A stretch of DNA of 64,000 bases from CAWCLK01 sp963796225 (GCA_963796225.1 CAWCLK010000014.1:89494-153493); one strand, 5' to 3'. Shown: positions 1 to 8,414, counted from the stretch's first letter. Notes: generated from the sequence alone by a model not told the origin. Program-made: numbers and translations.

Positions 1-2645
1 ACAGGCTGTTGGCCCAGGCGGGGCCCCGGCCGTCGGCGTTGGTGCCCCACGGGGTCGTGGGCAGGTTGCCGCCGTAGATCGACGAGCAGCCGGTCGCGTT
101 GGCGACGAGCATCCGGTCCCCGAACAGCTGGGTCAGCAGCTTCAGGTACGGCGTCTCGCCGCAGCCGGCGCACGCGCCCGAGTACGAGAACAGCGGTTCG
201 AGCAGCTGCGAGCCCTTCACGGTGTCGTGGGGCATGAGGTCGCGGTCGAGCCGCGGGATCGACTGGAAGAACTCCAGGTTGACCCGCTCGACGTCGCGGT
301 GCTCCTCGACGGGCTCCATGTTGATGGCCTTGTGGCCGGCCACCTGCTTGCTGCTGGCCGGGCACTGCTCGACGCACACGTGGCAGCCGGTGCAGTCGTC
401 GGGGGCGACCTGGATCCGCAGCAGGTGCGGCCGGTCCAGCTCGCGGGCCTTGAAGTCCTTGACCACGAAGCTGTCGGGGGCGCCGTCGATGGCGTCCGGC
501 TCGAACACGTTCATCTTGATCGCGTCGTGCGGGCAGACGATCGCGCACTTGCCGCAGTCGATGCAGATGTCCGGGTCCCAGATCGGGATCTCCGTGGCGA
601 TGGACCGCTTCTCGTACTGGGTGGTGCCGGTCGGGAAGGTCCCGTCGACGGGCAGTGCGGACACCGGCAGCAGGTCCCCCTCGCCGGCGAGCATGCGGGC
701 GGTGACCCGTTCGACGAAGTCCGGCACGTCCTCGGGGACGGCGGGACGGCGGCCGAGGGTGGAGGTCACCCGGTCGGGGACCTCGACGCGCTCCATCGCC
801 TCGAGCGCGCGGTCGATGGCCTGCAGGTTGCGGTCGACGACCTCACGCCCGCGGCGGCCGTAGGTGGCCCGCACGGACGCATGCATGGCCTCCATCGCCT
901 CCTCGTGGGGCAGGATCCCGGACAGCTCGAAGAAGCAGGGCTGCATGACGGTGTTGATGCGGCCGCCGAGGCCGACCTCGTTGGCCACGTGGGTGGCGTC
1001 GATGGTGTACAGGGTCAGGTCACGATCGATGATGGTGCGCTGGACCGGTTCGGGCAGCGCGTCCCACACCCGGCTCGCGGGCAGCGGGGCGTTGAGCAGG
1101 ACCGTCGCCCCGGGCCGGGCGAGCTCGAGCACGTCCCGCGTCATCAGGAACGTGAACTGGTGGCAGGCGACGAAGTCGGCCTGCTGGACCAGGTAGGTCG
1201 AGCGGATCGGCGACCGGCGCGAAACGCAGGTGGGAGACCGTCTGCGCGCCGGACTTCTTCGAGTCGTAGACGAAGTAGCCCTGGGCGTGCAGGTCGGTGT
1301 GCTCGCCGACGATCTTCACCGTGTTCTTGTTGGCACCGACCGTCCCGTCACTGCCGAGGCCGTAGAAGACGGCCTCGTAGGCGCCCTCGCCCCGCGGAAG
1401 CTCGAAGGCCGCCGGCTCCAGCGACAGCTTGGTCACGTCGTCGTGGATGCCGACCGTGAACCGGCGCGGCGGGTCGTCGCGGTCGAGGGCGTCGAAGACG
1501 CCGGCGACCATCGCCGGGGTGAACTCCTTCGACGACAGCCCGTAGCGCCCACCGGCGACCCGGGGCAGGTGCGCCGGGTCGATGCGGCCGCTGGTGGCGG
1601 CCTCGGCCAGCACCGTGGCGACGTCGGTGAACAGGGGCTCGCCCACCGCGCCGGGCTCCTTGGTGCGGTCGAGCACCCCGACCCGCCGGACGGTGGGCGG
1701 CAGCGCGTCGAGGAACGCCTCGACCGGGAACGGCCGGTACAGCCGGACGGTGAGCACACCGACCCGCTCGCCCCGGGCCGTCAGCTCCTCGACGGTCTCC
1801 TCGATCGCGCCCGCGCCGGAGCCCATGACCACCAGGACCCGGTCGGCCTCGGCATGGCCGGTGTAGTCGACGAGGTGGTAGCGGCGGCCGGTCTGCTCGG
1901 CGAAGGCGTCCATCGCCTCCTGGACGATCCCCGGGACGGCCTCGTAGTAGGGGTTGCATGCCTCCCGGGCCTGGAAGAACACGTCCGGGTTCTGCGCGGA
2001 TCCACGCAGGACCGGGCGGTCGGGGTCGAGGCCACGGAGCCGGTGGGCGTGGACGTCGGCGTCGTCGACCAGCGCCCGGAGCACGTCGTCGTCGACCACC
2101 TCGATCCGGTTGAGCTCGTGCGAGGTCCGGAAGCCGTCGAAGAAGTGGAGGAAGGGCACGCGGGACGCCAGCGTGGCCGCGTGCGCGACGGCCGCCAGGT
2201 CCTGGGCCTCCTGCACCGACGACGACGCGAGCATCGCCCAGCCGGTGGTGCGGGCCGCCATCACGTCGGAGTGGTCGCCGAAGATCGACAGGGCGTGGGT
2301 GGCGACCGTCCGGGCGGCGACGTGGATGACCGCGGGCGTCAGCTCGCCGGCGATCTTGAACATGTTGGGCAGCATCAGCAGCAGGCCCTGCGACGCCGTG
2401 AAGGTGGTGGCCAGGGAGCCCTTCTGCAGGGCACCGTGCAGCGCCCCGGCGGCGCCGCCCTCGGACTGCATCTCGACGACGCGCGGGACCACCCCCCACA
2501 GGTTGGGCCGCTCGGTCGACGCCCAGGCGTCGGCCAGCTCACCCATGGGGGACGCCGGGGTGATCGGGTAGATCGCCACCACCTCGCTGAGGGCATAGGC
2601 GATCCGTGCGGCGGCCTCGTTGCCGTCGAGTACGTGGGACGTCAT
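1..2645 (-). CDS. nifJ: pyruvate:ferredoxin (flavodoxin) oxidoreductase, 3' end beyond window, one frame shift
   Basis: Decarboxylates pyruvate to acetyl-CoA while reducing ferredoxin or flavodoxin, in the cytoplasm. The N-terminal domain begins MTSHVLDGNEAAARIAYALS and has the YPITPASPMGE thiamine-diphosphate-domain motif. Next come the core and linker domains (GSDGTVGANKNTVKI), then two 4Fe-4S motifs in a second frame (CIDCGKCAIVCPHD near 550; CTGCHVCVEQCP near 390). The beginning of the C-terminal TPP domain (CAGCGETPYLKLL, near 180) follows and runs off the left edge. One extra base near 1209-1212 breaks the frame: upstream reads VSHLRFAPV, and the conserved PIRSTYLVQQADF continues one frame over. 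Both halves are intact, so a sequencing error or very recent lesion is likely. The gene lies 50 bp downstream of the PNPOx gene on the same strand and probably shares its promoter. The enzyme is usually oxygen-sensitive. Confidence 0.93.
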
Positions 2646-2695
2646 CGGGAGAACCTTCGTGGGACCGAGGGATGCGCGAGCGCGGGACGGCGCCG

Positions 2696-3118
2696 TCAGG
2701 TCAGGCGGCGGCCGGAGATCTCGTCGGCCCGCACGTGGACCCAGGCCCCGTGCTCGGCGTGCGCGCTCCACGGGTGCAGGTCGCGCTCGTCGAGCTCCGC
2801 GATGCGGTCCGGGTCCTCGACGAACTCGGCGACGCCCCGCAGGACGACACTCCAACCGGTCCGTCGGTCACGGTCGATCCCGTCGACCTCGAAGGCCACC
2901 GGGCGTCCCATCAGCGCGACGTCGAGCTTCGAGCCGGCGGCGGTGCGGAAGGCGACGCCCCCGTGGCTGACCACGTAGGTGACGGGGAGGATCGTCGGCC
3001 CGCCCTTCGCCACGAACGCCAGGCGTCCGACGGGCTCGGAGCCGAGCAGCCGCAGGCACTCGTCGGGACCGAGCACCTCCAGCCCGTTGCGGTCCAGGTG
3101 CGGCGTGGTCGTGCTCAT
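2696..3118 (-). CDS. pyridoxamine 5'-phosphate oxidase-fold (FMN-binding split barrel) protein
   Basis: A 140-residue protein of the small PNPOx-like split-barrel family, which binds FMN, F420 or a similar cofactor and often acts as a reductase in stress regulons. Visible hallmarks are the N-terminal helix LGPDECLRLLGSEPVGRLAFV, the strand PTILPVTYVVSHGGVAFRT, and SKLDVALMGRPVAFEVDGID followed by GWSVVLRGVAEFVEDP. The ATG at 3118 is chosen because AGGAGAGG lies just upstream. The gene is divergent from the 3316 gene across a region holding a 16-bp DevR/OsdR-like palindrome. It precedes nifJ by 50 bp and probably leads that operon. The substrate is unknown. A second, diverged copy lies at 4539-4946. 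Confidence 0.85.
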   Translation of the reverse strand: MSTTTPHLDRNGLEVLGPDECLRLLGSEPVGRLAFVAKGGPTILPVTYVVSHGGVAFRTAAGSKLDVALMGRPVAFEVDGIDRDRRTGWSVVLRGVAEFVEDPDRIAELDERDLHPWSAHAEHGAWVHVRADEISGRRLT

Positions 3119-3221
3119 GGCGGTCCTCTCCTGCCTCGTGCGCCCCGCCTCTCCGCAGGACGCTGGGACGAGGATGCGGGCGGCCCTTCGCGACCGGCAG
3201 GGCCGGGCGGACCCTCGCGGG

Positions 3222-3237
3222 AGGGCCGACAGGCCCC
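3222..3237. promoter_or_regulatory. DevR/OsdR-like box in divergent promoter region
   Basis: The imperfect palindrome AGGGCC-GACA-GGCCCC lies 104 bp from the PNPOx start and 79 bp from the 3316 start. It matches, from memory, the dyad reported for OsdR/DevR in Streptomyces (core GGGCCGATCGGCCC). The same pattern recurs before four other loci here. A looser relative with 5-bp spacing (AGGGCC-GGGCG-GACCCT) sits at 3199-3215. Confidence 0.6.
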
Positions 3238-3315
3238 TGCCCGATGTGCCGGGGGGCCCTGTGCGATGGCGCGCGACCACGGCATGGTGGTGACCAGCGA
3301 CCAGGAGAGATCGCC

Positions 3316-3861
3316 ATGACCACCCGACCGCTCTACGCGTACGCGTACGCCGACGTGCCCTACGACGACGCCATCGCGATGCTGGCGGAGGACCCCGAGG
3401 GACTGCTGCAGTCGGCCACGGACACCTCCATGCGCCACGCCGACCAGGTCGTGTCGAACCTGCACGTCGACGTCGGCGGCTTCGAGCTGAGCCGGGACGT
3501 CGTCGTCGAGCTCGGCGAGTTCGACCCGGTCGAGCAGCTGCGGGGCGTGCTGCCCATCACGTGGCGTGCCGCCGAGGGCCACGTGCTGTTCCCGACGGTG
3601 AACGCGACCCTCGAGGTCGCGGCCATGTCGCTGCACCCGCCGATGGTGCAGGTCACCCTGGCCGGCAGCTACGAGCCGCCGCTCGGCCCCATCGGGCGCG
3701 TGGTCGACCGCACGATCACACGTCGGCTCGCCGAGGCGGTGATCCACCGCTTCGTCCACGACGTCGCCGACCGACTGGAGGCGCTGATCTCCCACGCCGC
3801 CGACCTCCGACTCGCCGACGTGCCCATCGGCCCGCGCGAGTCCTCCACACCTGTGGCCTGA
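3316..3861 (+). CDS. conserved hypothetical protein of the stress/redox island
   Basis: A 181-residue soluble protein with no signal peptide or membrane segment. I do not recognise a named family. The middle (residues about 50-150) alternates beta-type segments (NLHVDVGGFELSRDVVVEL, ITWRAAEGHVLFPTVNATLEV) and ends with a helix (RRLAEAVIHRFVHDVADRL). This looks like a START/SRPBCC-type or lipid-binding fold, but that is only an impression. The ATG at 3316 has CAGGAGAGA upstream. It is divergent from the PNPOx-nifJ pair over a DevR/OsdR-like box and convergent with the USP gene, with a strong hairpin between. The neighbourhood suggests a role under oxygen limitation or redox stress. No activity can be assigned. 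Confidence 0.8.
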   Translation: MTTRPLYAYAYADVPYDDAIAMLAEDPEGLLQSATDTSMRHADQVVSNLHVDVGGFELSRDVVVELGEFDPVEQLRGVLPITWRAAEGHVLFPTVNATLEVAAMSLHPPMVQVTLAGSYEPPLGPIGRVVDRTITRRLAEAVIHRFVHDVADRLEALISHAADLRLADVPIGPRESSTPVA

Positions 3862-3905
3862 CGGTCGCCGGTCCGACTCGACATCGGGCCGAGCCAGGCC
3901 ACCAC

Positions 3906-3944
3906 GCAGCGGGGGTGACGACCTCTCCACGTCACCCCCGCTGC
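3906..3944. terminator. bidirectional hairpin terminator
   Basis: A perfect 14-bp inverted repeat (GCAGCGGGGGTGAC at 3906-3919, complement at 3931-3944) with an 11-nt loop, followed by TTCTCG. It lies between the convergent 3316 gene and the USP gene, so it could end transcripts from both sides. Confidence 0.75.
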
Positions 3945-3976
3945 TTCTCGTCCGCTGGCGGTTGCCCGGCAGACGA

Positions 3977-4441
3977 TCAGGCGGCGTCGTGGTCGGCAGC
4001 CGACGCCGGCTCCGCCATGTGCATGGGCACGACCACGACCGGGCAGGTCGCGTGGGTCACGACCTGGTGGCTCGTGGAGCCCAGCAGCAGGCCCATGAAC
4101 CCACCCCGGCCGCGCGACCCGACGACCAGCAGGTCGGCGCCCTTCGCGGTCTCCAGGAGCGCCCGCGCGGCGGGCCCCTCGACGACGACGGGCTCGACGT
4201 CGACGTCGGCAGGGACGTCGGCCAGCTCGCGTTCGAGCAGCTGGGTCGCGTCCTCGACGACCTCCGATTCGGGCCGTGGGATCAGCACCCCGAACTCGGG
4301 GGCGGACCAGTAGACCGGCGGGGCGTAGGCGTACACGGCATCGACGGTGGCGTTGCGCCGGCGGGCCTCCTCGACCGCGTGGGCCAGGGCGAGGCGGGCG
4401 TGCGCCGACCCATCCACCCCGACGACGATTCGGGCCGTCAT
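3977..4441 (-). CDS. universal stress protein (UspA family), single domain
   Basis: A 154-residue cytoplasmic UspA-fold protein. The N-terminus MTARIVVGVDGSAHARLAL is the usual first strand and Asp. The C-terminal ATP-binding signature G-x2-G-x9-G-S is present in GSRGRGGFMGLLLGSTSHQV, followed by CPVVVVP. This is the nucleotide-binding type, not the UspA type that lacks ATP. The start at 4441 is the first ATG giving the conserved N-terminus. A DevR/OsdR-like box lies about 60 bp upstream (4500-4515), which fits USP genes being typical members of dormancy regulons. The gene is convergent with the 3316 gene. Confidence 0.93.
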   Translation of the reverse strand: MTARIVVGVDGSAHARLALAHAVEEARRRNATVDAVYAYAPPVYWSAPEFGVLIPRPESEVVEDATQLLERELADVPADVDVEPVVVEGPAARALLETAKGADLLVVGSRGRGGFMGLLLGSTSHQVVTHATCPVVVVPMHMAEPASAADHDAA

Positions 4442-4499
4442 GATGGTCTCCTCGACTCGACGACTGCCACGAGTCTCGGACCGGACGCCCGCCCGCGCA

Positions 4500-4515
4500 G
4501 GAGCCGAAGGACCCC
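4500..4515 (-). promoter_or_regulatory. DevR/OsdR-like box upstream of USP gene
   Basis: Read on the minus strand this is GGGGTC-CTTC-GGCTCC, the same arrangement as the box before the DHOD-like gene (AGGGTC-CTTC-GGCCCG). It lies 59-74 bp upstream of the USP start codon. Confidence 0.55.
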
Positions 4516-4538
4516 CCGGAGCGAGGACCTTCTCGGGG

Positions 4539-4946
4539 TCAGGACGGGATGGTCCCGGCGACGAGCTGGCGCCCCGTGATCGTGTCCACGGCGACCCGGA
4601 TCCACGCCCCGCCCGCCGCCCCTCGCCGCCACGGTCGCACGATCGGGCCACGCCCGGGCGGGGGCCCCTCCTCCTCGACGGAGGCCGGGCCCCGGGCGCT
4701 GACGCTCCAGCCGCCGTGCTCGATCGCGTCGTGGCGTTCGACCGCCACCGCCATGCGCACGCCGGCCCGCGCGGCGCGCAGCTTGAGTCCCTCGGCGCTG
4801 CGGAACCAGACCTGCCGGTCGCGCACGCACACGTTCACCGGCAGGCAGTGGAGGTCGTCCTCGTGGGCGAAGGACAGCAGGGCCGTGTACTCGGCCTCCA
4901 GCCGTGTCCAGCACTCGGCCGGCGTGAGCTCCGCCAGCGACGGCAT
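4539..4946 (-). CDS. PNPOx-fold flavin/F420-binding protein
   Basis: A 135-residue protein of the same split-barrel family as the 2696-3118 product but clearly diverged. Recognisable segments are LTPAECWTRLEAEYTALLSF, the strand LHCLPVNVCVRDRQVWFRS, GLKLRAARAGVRMAVAVE, and GWSVSARGPASVEEE; the C-terminal strand is GAWIRVAVDTITGRQL. The start at 4946 is the ATG that gives the conserved N-terminal helix. The gene is divergent from the flavoprotein gene at 5037, with only 90 bp between starts. Members of this family are often non-essential reductases or cofactor-binding stress proteins. The cofactor cannot be told from sequence. Confidence 0.8.
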   Translation of the reverse strand: MPSLAELTPAECWTRLEAEYTALLSFAHEDDLHCLPVNVCVRDRQVWFRSAEGLKLRAARAGVRMAVAVERHDAIEHGGWSVSARGPASVEEEGPPPGRGPIVRPWRRGAAGGAWIRVAVDTITGRQLVAGTIPS

Positions 4947-5036
4947 GCGCGGTCCTCGGTCGGGGCGGCCCGATGCTCCCACGCGTCGACGGGCCTGCTA
5001 CCAACCGTAGTCCGCACGCCGATGCGAGGACCCGCG

Positions 5037-6236
5037 ATGCCCGCTCCCGATCGCCTCGTCGTCGTCGGCGCGTCACTGGCCGCCAACCGGCTGCTGCGCA
5101 CCCTGCGACGCAAGGGGTGGGAGGGCACGCCCGTCCTGGTCGGGGCAGAGCCGCACCTGCCCTACGACCGCCCGCCGCTGTCCAAGCAGTTCCTGCAGGG
5201 CACGACCGATCGCGACACGCTCGACCTGGGCCCCGCGGACCTCTACGACGGGGCCGAGCTGCACCTCGGCAGGACCGCCACGCGGTTGTGGCCCGACGAG
5301 CGCCGGGTCGAGCTCGACGACGGCACGTCCGTGGTCGGCGACGACGTCGTCGTCGCGACCGGCGCGACGCCCCGACGGCTCCCCGGCCAGCCCGACCTCG
5401 AGGGCGTGGTGGTCCTGCGCACCGTGGACGACGCGGCCCGGCTGCGCGACCGGCTGGCGACCGCCGAGCACCTGGTCGTGGTCGGCGCGGGGTTCATCGG
5501 GTCGGAGGTCGCCTCCTCCGCGCGCGCCCTCGGCGTGGAGGTCACCGTCCTCGAGGCCGACACCGCCCCGGTCGTCCGTGGGGTGGGGCCGGTGGTCGGC
5601 GGGGCGCTGGCCCGGCTGCACCGCGACGCCGGTGTCGACCTGCGCCTCCGGACGGGCGTCGCCGGGATCGAGGGGCGGGACGGGCAGGTGACCGGCGTGC
5701 GGACCGCCGACGGCGAGCTCGTCGAGGCCGACGCGGTGGTGGTCGGAATCGGCGTGGCCCCGACGACCGACTGGCTCGAGGGCTCGGGACTGCGGCTGGA
5801 GGACGGCGTGGTGACCGACGACCGCTGCCGTGCCGAGGGCGGGGGCGGCCACGTGTGGGCGGTGGGCGACGTCGCCCGGTGGCCCAGCGCCCGGTACGGG
5901 CAGCTGCTGCGGGTCGAGCACTGGACCGGGGCGATGGACCACGCCATGACGGTGGCGGCCAACCTCCTCGGCGGCGACCAGGTGCACGACCCCGTCCCGT
6001 ACGTGTGGTCCGACCAGTTCGGCCACAAGGTGCAGGCGCTCGGGCACGTCCGTGCCGACGACGAGGTCGTGCCGCTCGACGGGGACCTCGACGGACAGGA
6101 CTGGGTCGTCGGCTACCTGCGGGACGGCCGCCTCGCCGGCGTCGTCGGCATCGACCAGCCGCGTGCGGTCATGGGGCGACGTCGCGCCGTGCAGGACGGG
6201 GCCAGCCTGGAGGATCTGCAGCCCGACGGGGCGTGA
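5037..6236 (+). CDS. FAD-dependent NAD(P)H oxidoreductase (ferredoxin reductase-like)
   Basis: A 399-residue two-Rossmann-domain flavoprotein of the pyridine nucleotide-disulfide oxidoreductase class I family (rubredoxin/ferredoxin reductase type). The FAD-binding N-terminus LVVVGASLAANRLLRTLRR has the GxSxA variant seen in this group. LPYDRPPLSKQFL is the signature of ferredoxin/putidaredoxin reductases. The NAD(P)-binding motif VVVGAGFIGSEVASSARAL lies near residue 150, and the second FAD motif VWAVGDVARWP near 280. There is no redox CxxC, so it is not a thiol reductase. The ATG at 5037 follows a GAGGAC site; an in-frame ATG at 5022 is an alternative. Partners could be ferredoxin from the nearby PFOR. 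The stop codon overlaps a regulatory box for the next gene. Confidence 0.9.
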   Translation: MPAPDRLVVVGASLAANRLLRTLRRKGWEGTPVLVGAEPHLPYDRPPLSKQFLQGTTDRDTLDLGPADLYDGAELHLGRTATRLWPDERRVELDDGTSVVGDDVVVATGATPRRLPGQPDLEGVVVLRTVDDAARLRDRLATAEHLVVVGAGFIGSEVASSARALGVEVTVLEADTAPVVRGVGPVVGGALARLHRDAGVDLRLRTGVAGIEGRDGQVTGVRTADGELVEADAVVVGIGVAPTTDWLEGSGLRLEDGVVTDDRCRAEGGGGHVWAVGDVARWPSARYGQLLRVEHWTGAMDHAMTVAANLLGGDQVHDPVPYVWSDQFGHKVQALGHVRADDEVVPLDGDLDGQDWVVGYLRDGRLAGVVGIDQPRAVMGRRRAVQDGASLEDLQPDGA

Positions 6237-6273
6237 GGGTCCTTCGGCCCGTCCCGATGGGCCCGTCGGCCCC
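6236..6273 (+). promoter_or_regulatory. two tandem DevR/OsdR-like boxes
   Basis: Box 1 is AGGGTC-CTTC-GGCCCG (6236-6251) and box 2 is TGGGCC-CGTC-GGCCCC (6258-6273). Their centres are 22 bp apart, close to two helical turns, as is common for paired DevR-type sites. They lie 55-92 bp before the start of the DHOD-like gene. This is the best example of the motif in the window. Confidence 0.65.
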
Positions 6274-6327
6274 TGTGCACGCGGGAGGGCGTTCCTAGGG
6301 TTCCGCACCACCCCCGGAGGAGCAGCC

Positions 6328-7440
6328 ATGGGTCGGTCGAGCGATGGAGCGAGCCCAAATGGGTTGAGCGGTGGAGCGAGCCCGAATGGGTTGAGCGATG
6401 GAGCGAGCGCGAAGTTGTCCGCGCACTACCTCGGCCGGGAGCTGCGATCGCCCCTGGTCGCGTCCAGCTCGCCCATGACCGGGGACCTCGACACGGTCCG
6501 CGCGCTGGTCGACGCGGGCATCGGGGCGGTCGTGCTCCCGAGCCTGTTCGAGGAGGCCATCCTCCACGAGTCCCGCGAGCTCGAGGCCATGATCGAGCGG
6601 ACGTCGTGGCACCAGGCCGAGGCCCCGGACGGCCACCTCCCCGGCCTTGCCGAGGACCCGGTCGGCGGTCCGGACCGCTACCTGCGCCACCTCGAGGCCG
6701 TGGTGGACGCCGTCGACGTGCCGGTCATCGCCAGCCTCAACGGGGTCAGCCGGGGCGGGTGGCTGCGCTACGCGCAGGAGCTCGAGGACGCCGGCGCCGA
6801 CGCCATCGAGCTGAACGCCTACCGGCTGGCGGTCTCGCTGCTGGACGACCCGCGCGAGATCGAGAACGAGCTCGTGGAGGTGGTCGAGGAGATCTGCCTC
6901 GCCGTCCAGGTTCCCGTCGCGGTGAAGCTGAGCCCGTGGTGGACGGCCCTGGGGGTGCTGGCGGACCGGCTGGTCCATGCCGGCGCCGAGGGGCTCGTGC
7001 TCTTCAACCGCTTCTACCAACCCGACGTCGACATCGAGACCCGGGAGATCCGCCCGCACCTGGACCTGTCCAGCCCGCAGGAGCAGCTGCTGCCGCTGCG
7101 GTGGACCGCCATCCTCCGCGGTCGCGTCGACGCGTCGCTGGCGATGACCACCGGCATCCACGACGCGACCGGCGTGGCCAAGGCCCTGCTCGTCGGTGCG
7201 GACGTCGCCATGATGGCCTCGGCGCTGCTGCGGCACGGGACCGGCCACGTCCAGCACGTGCTGGCCGACCTCGAACGGTGGATGGACGCGCACGGGTACG
7301 ACTCGGTCCGGCAGCTGACCGGCAGCGCGAGCCAGGGCAACGCGGTCGACCCGGACGCCTTCGAGCGCACCGGGTACCTGCGCACGCTGGCCAGCTGGAC
7401 CGGCCCCGCCCGCGAGGCCGGGTTCTACCCCGCCGGCTGA
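6328..7440 (+). CDS. dihydroorotate dehydrogenase-like flavoprotein
   Basis: A 370-residue FMN TIM-barrel protein related to dihydroorotate dehydrogenase. Seen are LGRELRSPLVASSSPMTGDL, the strand PVIASLNGVSRGGWLRYAQE, DAGADAIELNAY, PVAVKLSPWWTALG, and the phosphate-loop region TTGIHDATGVAKALLVGADV. This branch often neighbours pyruvate:ferredoxin oxidoreductase and is not the pyrimidine-pathway enzyme; its reaction is unproven. The ATG at 6328 follows CCGGAGGAG. The first 27 residues are an unusual insertion made of 9-residue GASPNGLS-type repeats encoded by a 27-bp tandem repeat. The conserved fold begins only after that, at AKLSAHYLG. Two DevR/OsdR-like boxes precede the gene. Confidence 0.88.
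   Translation: MGRSSDGASPNGLSGGASPNGLSDGASAKLSAHYLGRELRSPLVASSSPMTGDLDTVRALVDAGIGAVVLPSLFEEAILHESRELEAMIERTSWHQAEAPDGHLPGLAEDPVGGPDRYLRHLEAVVDAVDVPVIASLNGVSRGGWLRYAQELEDAGADAIELNAYRLAVSLLDDPREIENELVEVVEEICLAVQVPVAVKLSPWWTALGVLADRLVHAGAEGLVLFNRFYQPDVDIETREIRPHLDLSSPQEQLLPLRWTAILRGRVDASLAMTTGIHDATGVAKALLVGADVAMMASALLRHGTGHVQHVLADLERWMDAHGYDSVRQLTGSASQGNAVDPDAFERTGYLRTLASWTGPAREAGFYPAG
6341..6408 (+). repeat. 27-bp in-frame tandem repeat, about 2.5 copies
   Basis: Units at 6341-6367 and 6368-6394 differ at two positions and a partial third unit runs 6395-6408. The unit starts GCGATGGAGCGAGCCC and ends with AATGGGTTGA. It encodes SDGASPNGL/SGGASPNGL, extending the N-terminus of the DHOD-like protein. 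Its base composition (AATGGGTTGA) is less GC-rich than the surroundings. Confidence 0.85.
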
Positions 7441-7521
7441 CGCGCGTCCGTGCGAGGTTCGCTGCGCCGATGGCACCCTCGTGGCACGACGACGACGCCG
7501 ACCCGCAGTGGACTGGCACCG

Positions 7522-7974
7522 ATGCCCGACATCCCCTGGGCGCACTACACATCCACCATCGTGACCGTCGAGCTTCCCTCCGGGGTGCTGACCGTCACGC
7601 CCACCGACGCCCCGGCCTCCGGGACGCTCCCGGTGGCGCTGTCCGAACCCGTTCACGTCGTGACGGCGTGGAACCCCGGGTCACAGCGGCTGCCGGACGA
7701 CGAGAACGACCGCCGCAACGACGCCCTGCGCCGCGAGCTCGACCACCGCGACGCGGCCTGGTACCCGGCTCGCGGGTGCAGCCCGGACGGCAGCTGGTGC
7801 GAGGACTCCTTCGCCGTCTCCGGCTGGACCCGCCCCGACGCCTGCGCGCTCGCGCGGGCACACGACCAGGCGGCCGTGTTCGAGCTCGTCAGCGGCCAGC
7901 TCGTCGTCGTGTCGACGACCGACATCGAGCAGCACGCGTCCCGTCCGTGCGCCATCGCCTTCGACGCGGCCTGA
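7522..7974 (+). CDS. DUF3293 family protein
   Basis: A 150-residue cytoplasmic protein of the DUF3293 family, whose function is unknown. Recognisable features are VHVVTAWNPGSQRLPDDEN followed by an Arg-rich helix (NDRRNDALRRELDHRD), AAWYPARGCSPDGSW, and the terminal WTRPDACALARAHDQAAVFEL segment. The family is normally about 130-150 residues, so this is full length. The ATG at 7522 yields the compact start MPDIPWAHYTST. The gene sits alone, downstream of the DHOD-like gene and upstream of two gene remnants. Confidence 0.85.
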   Translation: MPDIPWAHYTSTIVTVELPSGVLTVTPTDAPASGTLPVALSEPVHVVTAWNPGSQRLPDDENDRRNDALRRELDHRDAAWYPARGCSPDGSWCEDSFAVSGWTRPDACALARAHDQAAVFELVSGQLVVVSTTDIEQHASRPCAIAFDAA

Positions 7975-7986
7975 GCCGAGGCCGCC

Positions 7987-8160
7987 TCACCGGCGTGCCA
8001 CGGCCTCCGCCAGCCGGTCCTCGACCCGGCGCCACGGGACGGCGTAGACCTCCTCGCCGATCCGCCGGGCGGTGGCACGGCTGGCCTGCAGGGCGTCGCG
8101 GGCGGCCGCGAGGTCACCGGCCGCGGCACGGGCGTCGGCGATGGCCTCGCTGACCTTCGT
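7987..8160 (-). pseudogene. C-terminal remnant of an unidentified gene (minus strand)
   Basis: On the minus strand a coding-like segment from about 8160 to the stop at 7987 reads KVSEAIADARAAAGDLAAAR and ends VEDRLAEAVARR. It looks like the helical C-terminal end of a protein. Upstream of about 8160 the frame turns into a shadow of the plus-strand fragment, so no proper start or N-terminus exists. I do not recognise the family. It faces head-to-head with the fragment at 8141-8389, as if the 5' halves of two divergent genes had been lost at one breakpoint. Confidence 0.45.
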
Positions 8161-8389
8161 CGGCGTGGCCGCGGCCGCCCCGGGAGAGGCCGGCACGGTG
8201 ATCGACGGCGACCTGACCCTGACCGACACCGGCCGCTACGTGGCCACCTGCTTCATCCCCGTCGGTGCCGACCCCGAGGTGGTCGAGCAGGCCTTCTCCG
8301 GCGCGGCCGGTGAGGACGGCCCGCCGGACATGGGCGACGGCGCCCCGCACGCCATGCAGGGCATGGTCGCCGAGTTCGTCGTCGAGTGA
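8141..8389 (+). pseudogene. C-terminal remnant of a plastocyanin-like/secreted conserved protein
   Basis: From about 8170 the plus strand encodes VIDGDLTLTDTGRYVATCFI, then PVGADPEVVEQAF and, at the end, PHAMQGMVAEFVVE. The pattern GxY-x3-CFIP-x-G with a C-terminal PH-x2-GM-x2-E is the typical end of small secreted copper-protein-like actinobacterial proteins. Those normally run 150-200 residues with a signal peptide. Here the N-terminal part, signal peptide included, is missing; an ATG at 8141 would give only about 82 residues. It is followed by a strong hairpin. Either a genuine deletion remnant or an assembly joint. Confidence 0.5.
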
Positions 8390-8414
8390 CCTGACCGACC
8401 CCCTGGGACACGAC

